The notes beneath the pieces were generated by a model. The model saw nothing but the letters and a program-made list of their open reading frames with translations. It ran no database searches and was not told the DNA's origin. Of a DNA stretch of 64,000 bases, positions 55,545 to 64,000 are shown one piece after another; positions within the stretch are counted from its first letter, which is position 1, and every line of letters starts with the position of its first letter. Position numbers and translations under genes: made by a program. Source of the stretch: Tricholoma matsutake (taxonomy: Eukaryota > Basidiomycota > Agaricomycetes > Agaricales > Tricholomataceae); NCBI GenBank assembly GCA_026075535.2, contig AP026544.2, forward strand, positions 434,001-498,000, written 5' to 3'.

Positions 55545-57863
55545 TCCATTCCATTTGCTTTCTGTAGAACAGGCTCACATCTATTTGTCTGGCTCTCTAG
55601 TCAACAGCATTTTGTCTCACTGTTGAGATATTCTGAGATTATTGCCTTTTTTGGAACACCTGGTTCAATTTTATCTCTGGTCAATACCACAGCCTCTCCT
55701 TCTATCTAGTGTTTAAAGGTCCAGTCCTACAAGCTGGAAAAAGACCAAAACTGAACTGAATTGAACTGAAGTCCAGTTCATCAAGGGGCTATTTATAGGA
55801 CCAGTCTTTTGCAGTCCAGTTGCCAGTCTTTCGCTTTGAAGAATATCATCAAACCAATAAGAACCGGTTTTAACTGGTTACAACTAGTTCATATGTCACA
55901 TGAGCTATTCCCCCTGATTCCCACACATAATGCCTTTAATTTTGCTCCCTGGATCATCAAAACAGTTGAGAACTGAGAGAGTTATGACCAAATACATTTT
56001 GGATGAGTATTTTGTTGTGATTAAAATAACTTTGATTGTACTGCTTATACCTTGTGTTACAAAAATGTTGGGTACAATTGGACACCATCCAAGACATAAA
56101 AAATAACACACATAAACATCTGTACCATGTATCTTTGATTAATTTAACACCCCTCACAAGCTGCAACTACATACTACAACTACAACTACAACCTACAAAC
56201 TACAACATGTAATACAATGTACTTTTGTTTTGGTCATATCTTGGTCAAATCTTGATGAAATCTCTTAAAGGTTGGACCAGTCACTGGGGAATTACGATAT
56301 CAAACTGCTGGTGTAACCGTTAAATGGTCCGGGTAATAGTTGTTGAGAAACATATGGGATATATTGGTACAACAAATTTTACAACAAAAAGTTGGTCCTA
56401 TGTGGTCCAGTTGCAGTCCATCAATATCTGGGTCAGTCCTGGACCAGTTGTGGTTGTGGTTGTCCCATTTAAATGTCAAAAACCAGACTTAACTGGACCT
56501 GTAAATGCTACTGCTATCTGCATGGTCTCTAACTACAGGGAACATCATTTACTAACATGCTGTATATTGATTCTTGCACTACACCAAGCAGTCAAAGTAC
56601 TGTAGGCCTTGGGTGAGCGACTGTAACTTACCTTAGTGTATCAACTCTCTCCCTCTCTTCTGTAGTCCAATGGACCATGATAAGGGGTCAGTTCTACTCC
56701 AAATACCTCACTGTGCTGGTAAATGCTGCCCCAAATGAGCTCTATAGGCTGGCACAGAATAACAAGCAAAATAGGTGAATGGGTGAAGACCCTACCATGT
56801 AGGATGAATTATTGACTATATGGACTATTTGTAGGCTATATCTGAGGGATGAAGGACTACTATCAATGATTAGAAGAAGCTTTGGACAACTGGAAAGGTG
56901 TATGATCCATAGTGACCAAAGTTCACCTTTAATGATGGGGAACCCATGCCCTGGTGAGCCAGGACCTTCCATCCCTACTTGCTCCTTTACTTAACACTAT
57001 TCTACCTTACTATTAAGTCCAGGAATTGAAGAAAGCGAACACTTTGGATCACAGGGCAAGCATATCCCCTCCTGCCTCCATATTCTCTTTTCTGTCTATG
57101 CTAATGACTGCAGAGACTTCAGGGGACCTATTACTTCATTTAACATGACAATTATACTCTATTCCAATTCGCACTTTGGCATGGGAGGCCCCAGGAATAT
57201 AGGTAAGTGACAATCTCTCCCCCTCCCTATACAGGTGCATTGACAAAGAGCACCTTCTTGTTAGCTCTCCCAACATCATTCCCCATCTCTACATATATCT
57301 CTTCACCCTCCACATGCATCATTTTTGCTTCAGAGGATGCACAAGCCCAGTGGATGATGTAGGGACCTTGAACTAGATTCCCACCCCTCTCACTTCTCTC
57401 TACTTCCTCTCTTTCCTACTCATCTATGACTATCCCCAGCCTTCTATATACCTGTATATACCATTATCCAGCTCTTTGAATATAGTTGAGCCCTTTATGA
57501 ATTTATGAAGAGAAGAGACCCATCCTCCTCCCATGATCCACAGAGAAAGGTCACTACATGCTTACTATTGCATTATGGCAGGAATAAAGGCCTATTATGA
57601 TCACACATACACACATACATGTTAGATAGCAAAAAATGCGAAGGGAATAGGTCAAGAATGAGCAGATCAGTGTGCTCATCGTCCCCAACGACGAGCGCAC
57701 CATTAGCTGACAACGTGGGAGGCACAGATTGAGGCGGAGGAATTAGCCGAACAGCGTTGATGACGACAGCCGAAGTTATTCCGGGGAGATGTCACGCACT
57801 GTAATATTGCCTTATATATCTATCTATCTACTTTTGGTATAGAGAGGCCCTGGACTTGTACAA
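55545..57863. repeat. Long inverted repeat, right arm
   Basis: Reverse of the left arm, interrupted by the MITE at 55,707-56,510. The last 200 bp hold many CpGs where the left arm has TG or CA. Confidence 0.85.
55707..56510. mobile_element. hAT-like MITE, family A, 804-bp copy with empty site
   Basis: Ends TAGTGTTTAAAGGTCCAGTC and inverted TAGCATTTACAGGTCCAGTT. Flanking 8-mers are CTTCTATC (55,699-55,706) and CTGCTATC (56,511-56,518). The left arm keeps the unoccupied CTGCTATC (as GATAGCAG at 54,799-54,806), so the duplication is confirmed with one later substitution. Confidence 0.9.
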
Positions 57864-58576
57864 CGAAGAGAAGTCCGAAAACCATCGGAATCGACTCATC
57901 TTGATGAGAGCTGAAATTCGGATGAACTCAACCTTTTTTTAAACTTCCAACGTTTAAAAAAAATTCATGTCCCAAATCTGGATTTTGGACCCTTAAGGGT
58001 CATGATGACCCTTGATGGACCCTTGATTACTATATATAAGCAGCATGTTACCGAAGGTATTTGAAGAATTAGACATAGACAGATAAGCTAGGCAGAATTA
58101 TTTATGAACATACTCGCACGTCAGTTCATTTCCGGAATCATTGTTCTTATCAGCGTCGTCAGTGCTGGGTTCGTAGTCAGGGTCCAGGAGACACTCGAAG
58201 GGGTTGTCAGTCAATCCTGAGTCAAATCCCCGTTTTACGGATGCTCTCTGAGCCTTGGCTTGCCAGGATAACTTGGGCATAACTTGCACTAGCTTGTGTA
58301 ACGAAATTTTTATTTTTATTGCTCACAAATCTGGATTTAGTCACGTGACCCTTCACTTTTCGGAGATTGCATTTTCACGCTTTTTGACCCTACTTTCCTT
58401 CCTAATCCAAGGCCGCCAAAGTCGAAACTGAGCCTGGCCCTGAGAGGCCGTTTTTTAGCGTCCAACACTGTATGAAAAGTAATTATATTCACCAATCTAC
58501 ATATACACAAAGCACTTCCAGGCACTTCCCTAAATCAAGACTATCTTCTATCTGAAGATCTGAAGAACGGAAAGGG
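57864..58576. other. CpG-containing DNA with a weak minus-strand ORF
   Basis: No recognised gene. The GCGTCCAACACTG at 58,457-58,469 resembles a hAT terminus (CAGTGTTGGACGC on the minus strand) without a found partner. Confidence 0.35.
58098..58280 (-). CDS. Weak small ORF, 60 aa
   Basis: ATG-initiated frame beginning MPKLSWQAKAQRA, with an acidic end (DYEPSTDDADKNND). No domain. It may be an exon of a decayed gene. Confidence 0.15.
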   Translation of the reverse strand: MPKLSWQAKAQRASVKRGFDSGLTDNPFECLLDPDYEPSTDDADKNNDSGNELTCEYVHK

Positions 58577-58683
58577 CACCTGTGTGACACCATCAAACCT
58601 ACTACTTAGTAAGGGAACCAGGCGCCTGCTTCGTTACTAATTAGCTAGGTTTAGCTACTGTTGATAGATTCAGCAATTGAATC
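58577..58683 (+). repeat. 105-bp direct repeat, copy 2
   Basis: Begins CACCTGTGTGACACC and ends with the small palindrome-like GATTCAGCAATTGAATC. Copy 1 lies 5.8 kb upstream. Confidence 0.85.
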
Positions 58684-59299
58684 GGTAACTTTTCCCGGGA
58701 CTTTTGAAGACGGAGATACATTAGCAAATTTTTGACCTCCGAGAGGTCGGTTCCTGGCGTCCGACACTGTACTATGTACTACTTTGTGATATCTAATTGA
58801 AGTAAATGAAATTGAAATGAAAAGGAATGTCAAGTAATTGCTCTCGAAAAACTTCCGAAATGAGAACCCACTAATGACAAGCTAAAAAAATTTGGAAGAA
58901 TTCCTAATTCTAGGAATAGTAATAACTGTCAGTGTCACTTGTGGAACTTTTTTCGACTTATTTTGGGTAATTGGTACTAAAGTTCTGGTAATATAGGTTC
59001 ATTTGGAAAACAGGCTTTTTCCTGATGACATCGTCTTCACAACCGTTCTCTTTAAACAGATACGACCCGGTTGTTCGTCTGGCCCTCCGGGCCCTGTGTC
59101 GAATCAGGTGCTAGCCGGTCCAGGCCGGTCCCTGTTTCAAACATTACTTTTCACTCAATCCGTCTACTTGTAGTAAGTCTGGCAATCACAGGATGCTCCA
59201 AGGATGCTCGGTTCCTACTCGCGTAAATTCATACAGCACCTGCGCGTCTCAAATCTACAAACTCCAAAGCTACAAACCGTGATAGGAGATTAACAATAG
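58684..59299. other. Intergenic DNA with hAT-like terminus and small TIR pair
   Basis: GCGTCCGACACTG at 58,757-58,769 is a second hAT-like end. At about 59,052-59,143 TTTAAACAGATACGACCCGG faces an inverted GTTTGAAACAGGGACCGG, possibly a MITE of about 90 bp. No gene. Confidence 0.35.
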
Positions 59300-59657
59300 T
59301 AGCGGTCAAAGTAGGGTGATTATCCGCGGATTATGTCCACGATTTTAGGGACACGGATAATTGACGGATAATTGCGATTAGTGTAATAATCGCAGAATCG
59401 TCGAATCGCCTCTGGAGGCGATTAATCGACGATTATTTGTACGATTATCGAAGGCGATTATTTGACGTGCTTACATTTTTGCTTATATCACGCAGAAAAT
59501 CATAGATCTGTCAAAATAATTGTGTCCACAATCGCCCCGTAATCGCCCTCGATAATCATCACGGTCAAGGTGACTCGGATTATTGACACGATTTTTGATT
59601 CATAATCCGCACTATTAATCATACAATAATCGCCCTACTTTGACGTCTTGACCGCTA
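59300..59657. mobile_element. MITE with CGATTAT repeats upstream of the P450 gene
   Basis: Ends TAGCGGTCAAAGTAGGG and inverted TAGCGGTCAAGACGTCAAAG, then both arms continue GTAGGG-GATTAT and GCGGATTATG. The 358-bp interior has about fifteen ATAATCG or CGATTAT words. CpGs are retained. No target duplication was identified. It ends 464 bp before the P450 ATG. Confidence 0.75.
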
Positions 59658-60121
59658 TGTTTAATAATAGGACTGCTGCGGCCCCAATAGATCGCATGAG
59701 ACATCGGATCCGCGAGTTCAACGTTGTCAACCTCAATACTGAGAACTCGGAACCGTGACCACGCTTTTGTGATAACTATCGGTGTTTGATGCATCACTCT
59801 CGTTCGATTGGAAGCGCCTACTATGCCAGACGGGGAAAGGGTTCGACATATTCGTATGTGACTTCTACTGTCCGATCAGTTGTTTCCGTCGTTGAAAACC
59901 AGAGTACATCATCTTTTCCAAAAACCCGGTGTTGTAGGATCATCAATTATGTATCCATGCTGCCATGTGAGACGTTCTCTCCATCCTGTTCGAAGTAGAT
60001 GTTTACTCACCCACTCCTTGTATCTCGGTGGGAATAATCCCAAGTCGAATACTAGGGACAGTGCACGACGTTGAGCTTATATGAACAAGCTGTCGACACA
60101 CAAATTCCCACTAACTACGCT
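59658..60121 (+). promoter_or_regulatory. Probable P450 upstream region
   Basis: About 460 bp between the MITE and the P450 ATG. No convincing TATA box was found. An in-frame TTG-led extension begins at 60,071, but an ATG start at 60,122 is expected in a fungus. Confidence 0.35.
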
Positions 60122-62001
60122 ATGCTGAACTTACCTGTCGGATGGCAATTCATACTCCCGATCCTCGTGATCGTAGCTCTCATCAAATGGGCACTCACTC
60201 CTCCCGCTGAACTTCGTCATCTGCCAAGGGCTCCTATCATCCCGCTATTATGGAGTTACGCATCTGGAGAGGTCGAAGATGTTCGTATCAAGCGCCTTCT
60301 TCTACCCTTTTCAAACGACCAGGGAGAAGGAGTTGTACTTGTGTACGCCCTCGGACGTTGGATCGTTCACGTACTTGACCACCAGGTATGGAGGAATCTT
60401 TGAACACCTGATGATTTTACTCACTCTCCTTATAGATCGCCAAAGACTTGTCAGATAACATTAGCCTCTGGCCGAAGGAGAAACCTCCCGGTTCGTACTC
60501 TACGCATCCCTCCTAAACTAATCGTGACCGTGACGCAAAATTACAGATGAGATGTTGCTCTGGAGGTTCGTCGGAAGAACCAATGTCATTCTCTCCAACG
60601 GGATGCCTTGGACCAGACACTCGCACGTTGTTAAATCCGCACTCTCGAGGAATCTTCCTATATATCAATTTGTATCGTTGGCCAATAAGCTATTCAAGAA
60701 GATGGGAAACGGCGGGCTGATTCGATGGGACGATTACACGATGGCAGCGTTTATCTTGAGTCCGTGCTCGGTTGCTTGCTGACGACAATCAATAGCGCTT
60801 TGCCCTTGACGCTGTTGGAACAACTGCCATCGGACACGATTTCCACGCAATTGAAGATGACCACAGCCCCTTCGTTCAACAATACAACGACGTTATGGAT
60901 GCCTTAGCTGATCCTATGCAAGTAGATTTAAATTCAATGTTGTAATCCATACTAAGCATTTTCTCCAGATTCATCGTCTTCCCTAAGCTCGAGAGGTGGT
61001 TCCCGCGTCGCAAGGTAATCTCCAAGATCGACAACCTGGTTTCGAAGTTCCAGGGTATTCTAGAGCACAAGAAAGAGAACAAGGGGAACGATATGCTCAC
61101 CTACATGCTGGAAGAGCCTGGGATGACGGATGAAGAGTATCGAGATAACATGTATGTTACCTCGCCACTGTTTTTCAAGCATGTCGAGCTCACCACAAAC
61201 TGTTACAGGGTCGTATTTTTCATCGCTGGTCATGTGTGTATCCTTCGAGTCCTTGGTTTTGTCGTTCTGTTATCCTGACAACTTTGCAACAGGATACTAC
61301 AGCTGGTGCCATGTCTAGCTTCGTTTACTATCTGGCGAAGTACCCAGATCTCCAGAGACGGGCGCGCGAAGAAGTTTTATTGGCGCTCGGAAACGATGAA
61401 CCAAACTTAGCCAACCTGCGTCAATTGAATTTCGTTCAAGCCTGTATTCGGGAGTCATTGCGCATTAACACTCCCATTGTAAGTCATCGCCTAGAGTTCC
61501 TTGAACATTGTTTCAATTTTTAGATTTTCAGACTTACATGGTACCCCGTTCATGCGAACACGCCGCGAATTTAAAAGCATCAAACGGGAAGACCTACCAT
61601 CTTCCTCCCCGAACTTCTGTTATATTGAATATCACTTCTATCCATCACAACGAGAACTACTGGCCAAACGCCAGATCCTTCCTTCCCAAACGATTCTTGG
61701 GCAAGTCGGAGAAGGACGAGGTTCGCGTGGACGCCAGTCTATGGCTGTATGCATCATCTTTGGGAAAATACGAGCCTTTGACTGACGCATTTTCAGCCCC
61801 TTCGCCCTCGGTCCCCGTCAATGTCCCGCTCGTAACTTTGCAATGTACGAACTCAGGACTTTAGCCTCGCTGCTCCTTCAAAACTGGGAATGGACCTTAC
61901 CGGAAGATTCTCCGCATAAGACCTATCCGAAGAATGGACCATCTCCATTTGCTCTCAGCTTACCGAAGGATATGTATATCAACTTCACCAAAAGGAAATG
62001 A
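60122..62001 (+). CDS. Cytochrome P450 monooxygenase, intact, 9 exons
   Basis: Haem-thiolate monooxygenase of 483 aa, anchored in the ER membrane by an N-terminal segment (residues about 9-25, FILPILVIVALIKWALT). Exons: 60,122-60,385, 60,436-60,490, 60,547-60,743, 60,796-60,917, 60,969-61,151, 61,209-61,233, 61,293-61,478, 61,532-61,746, 61,797-62,001. The I-helix oxygen-binding motif AGHDTT is at 280-285 and spans intron 6. The K-helix ExxR is ESLR at 336-339. The haem loop is PFALGPRQCPARNFA with Cys425; the usual Gly two residues after Cys is Ala. Introns 3 and 4 seem to use GC donors; the others are GT-AG. The family (CYP number) and substrate are unknown. No partner reductase or cluster genes lie nearby. 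Confidence 0.9.
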
Positions 62002-62390
62002 GTCTTCATAGAGCACACGATCTCCCTGTCATTTTGTCATGTTATTTCTGTAATGAATATGATTCTTTCAAAACTTTCACAATGATATATCTGCGGAAGC
62101 CATCCATCATTTGAGACTCCAAATAAACAATCAAGTGAGAGCCGTGCATCGCCAGCTGTGCATCTTGTTTATCAAACATTGGTTCTTCGTTCATTTGGAC
62201 GAGATCATTTCGGGTTATGGTATCTACATGTATGGAGGAATTCGAGAGACTGAATGAAGAGACGAAGCGATTATATGGGATATTCGAAAAGTACATTCAA
62301 CGAAACATAATAGATCGGACCAAGTCCCGAAGATCGGTTCGCATGTCACGAAAACTTGCTTGGGTTTTCCGCTGAAGGGACGTATGGATA
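62002..62390. other. P450 3' flank with a weak minus-strand ORF
   Basis: Still CpG-containing. A minus-strand frame at 62,042-62,296 (NDLVQMNEEPMFDKQDAQLA in its middle) has no known motif. It could be the end of a converging gene or chance. Confidence 0.25.
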
Positions 62391-62982
62391 AAACTAATCA
62401 GCAACCCGGGTGTCAGTGGCAACCCCCTTTTGATTTTTTCATGGGTTTTTCCATACCCTTACCTTTCTGCTGAATGCAAATTCTACTTTATGGCTTAAAA
62501 ACTTGAGGTTTCTCAAAGCTTTATATATTGCCCAGCTGGGATAAACTTTTGATAGGCAGTTAGTAATAATATTTGAAGTTATGGCCATACCCCTGCCATG
62601 CATTTTTCATACCTGCCATTCCTTACCCATGCATCAGGTACCAGGCTTTATATTAGTGAACGACTATCTTCACTAATACTACAAGACAGGCTTGTGTTGC
62701 ACAGGTCGTCATGATTTATGTGGCCCATTCTATGGTGGAGCTCATGGATTGACATGACATTTGTAGCAGCAACAGTAGCTGTTTGGATTTTGGTGGTGGT
62801 GATGGCGTTCTCACTGATATGGTAAAGTCCTTTGACCAGGGGAACTCATCCTATGACTTTCATCTTTGGTTGTGGGCTCTCAATTTCACAGCAACCATCA
62901 CAAATATGGAGTCCAAGTCCAGCACAGTCCATTTGGGAGATGGAGAGGATGGTGAATGCCATGCTGGGTGAGTAGTGGACAT
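62391..62982. other. GGGTAA/CATACCC-rich DNA, no gene
   Basis: CATACCCTTACC near 62,452 and CCTTACCCATGC near 62,622 are related to the other GGGTAA patches. A hairpin TATTAGTGAA, spacer, TTCACTAATA lies at 62,651-62,678. CpG becomes rare again from about 62,400. Confidence 0.4.
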
Positions 62983-63332
62983 TGTAAGGGCAACCTTACA
63001 GCAACGGCATGGGGTCTGCTGACCTTGCAAGGGGGAACCAAAGTCAATTAGATAGTGACATAATACAGTGACATAATCTGCTAACCTTGCAAGGGGGAAC
63101 CAAAGAGAATTCTCTAAGGTCCCCCTTGCAGGGTGTGAAACTTATATACACATTTCTCAAGCCATTGTTCCTACTCCATTGTCCTACATCATCATAATAT
63201 CCCATGGGCCTCTGACAGGTTTCCATGGTAACCATGTACTCCTCAAGGTTTGCGTTGTATCGCATCATGGTAGCACCATAAGGTGGTCAGTGGGAACCCA
63301 TCGGAAACCCAGTGGTGGGCTGTCCCCTTACA
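62983..63332 (-). repeat. Gypsy-4 3' LTR, TGTAAGGG family
   Basis: On the minus strand it runs from TGTAAGGGGACAGCC to GGTTGCCCTTACA, 350 bp. It follows the purine tract AGAGAGGGGGG (63,335-63,347). Two copies of CCTTGCAAGGGGGAACC lie in it. It shares ends and layout with the solo LTRs at 22,386 and 55,066, so it links them to a chromodomain Gypsy. Confidence 0.85.
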
Positions 63333-64000
63333 TCACCCCCCTCTCTAGGGTGTTGTGACCTCATGACACATTGGAAGGCAAAACTAGCTGTGTGGATGGT
63401 GTGAATCCTTTGCAGAGCCCTGGGGTTTCTGTGATAGAATTCCACTACTAAGTCTGGCGCTGAGACATCCCTCTTGTTGACCCAGGAGTGCTCTTCATAT
63501 CCATAGCCTCTCCATGCCACTAGATACTGCAATGTGTTGCGGTAGAGCTGACTGTCCTTGATTTCTTTGACTTCATATTCAAGGACTCCCTCTACCAACT
63601 TGGGATCCAGTGGTGGTTGCATGTGCCTCCCTGGAATTGGATCCTGTGGTGCGCAAAGTAGTTTGATGACATGAAAAACAGGATGGATACGATGCATAGA
63701 TTGGGGTAGTTTGAGATGGTATGCATGGCTTCCTATGGCATGGACTACCAGATATGGGCCCAGATAGTGATGCACAAGTTTGGGTGAGGTGGTTTTGATG
63801 TCACTGGAATCTGGAAATACCTTGTCACCTGGGGTGTACATGGGAGTTGGTGTTCTATGCTAGTTGTAGTACCTAGCCATGTCATCCTTAGCCTTCGTCT
63901 ATCATGCTTTTCATGCGACCTACAAATTCATTAACTGACTCCACATGGGAAGCTGTGGCACTCAGCTCAAAATCCATCTGCCCTGTGACCAACAGAAATG
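63287..64000 (-). pseudogene. pol: Gypsy-4 integrase tail and chromodomain, runs off the window
   Basis: From the right window edge, AKDDMARYYN (with a stop after it) leads into MYTPGDKVFPDSSDIKTTSP (63,841 on), then LVHHYLGPYLVVHAIGSHAY and IHPVFHVIKLL, the C-terminal domain of Gypsy integrase. The chromodomain follows: EYEVKEIKDSQLYRNTLQYL, VAWRGYGYEEHSWV and DLVVEFYHRNP. The frame closes at 63,287 inside the LTR. Stops upstream of 63,842 show decay. Confidence 0.88.

Noticed and set aside
60071..60121. P450 start upstream at 60,071
   Set aside because: The codon is TTG, and an in-frame TAG lies 18 bp further up. The ATG at 60,122 gives a normal N-terminal anchor.

Overview
The window looks like repeat-rich DNA of a filamentous basidiomycete, probably an Agaricomycete (inference). 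The grounds are host genes split by 50-60 nt introns, chromodomain Ty3/Gypsy elements, a Copia element with a copia-type half-tRNA primer site, an OrsD-RecQ helicase relic, a mushroom-type non-LTR retrotransposon tail, and several hAT-like MITEs. Only two genes look intact and host-like: a short-chain dehydrogenase/reductase (33,761-34,910, minus strand, 5 exons, 307 aa) and a cytochrome P450 (60,122-62,001, plus strand, 9 exons, 483 aa). Both lie in CpG-containing islands. Most of the rest is mobile DNA in various stages of decay. No rRNA gene, intact tRNA gene or CRISPR array was seen.

Layout. 1-2.47 kb: AT-rich DNA with degenerate repeats and one weak ORF. 2.47-10.33 kb: 5' half of a Copia element (primer site, gag, protease) split by a complete chromoviral Gypsy copy (Gypsy-1, 4,095-10,225). 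10.4-16.1 kb: hAT-like MITEs around a decayed OrsD/RecQ-type helicase. 16.1-23.2 kb: unrecognised DNA, two decayed TE-associated genes and a solo LTR. 23.2-32.1 kb: Gypsy-3, with 707-bp LTRs, gag, a pol frame broken only by TGA codons, and an antisense coiled-coil/Cys-rich ORF holding a CpG-rich insert. 33.1-35.2 kb: SDR island. 35.2-36.4 kb: 5'-truncated LINE tail. 37.9-42.2 kb: low-complexity module array with small hairpins, conserved minus-strand introns, a long-TIR MITE and two tRNA-like SINE heads. 42.6-50.8 kb: 3' half of a Copia element (integrase linker, RT, RNase H, LTR) split by Gypsy-2 (42,815-48,858). 52.9-57.9 kb: a long imperfect inverted repeat whose arms each took a different hAT-like MITE and whose spacer took a solo LTR. 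58-62 kb: P450 island with a MITE in its upstream region. 62.98-64 kb: 3' end of a minus-strand chromodomain Gypsy.

Sequence evolution. Mutation is dominated by CG to TG or CA. The in-frame stops of Gypsy-3 pol are all TGA at places where arginine CGA is expected, and where Gypsy-1 and Gypsy-2 differ, one often has TG and the other CA. This fits deamination of methylated CpG in silenced DNA. The arms of the inverted repeat differ in the same way, because the right arm runs into the P450 island. Against this divergence, Gypsy-1 and Gypsy-2 share an exactly identical 666-bp block, which points to gene conversion.

Limits: everything was read by eye, without alignments, searches or a splice model. 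Exon borders of the two host genes were worked out base by base. Borders of decayed elements are approximate unless a target-site duplication is given.
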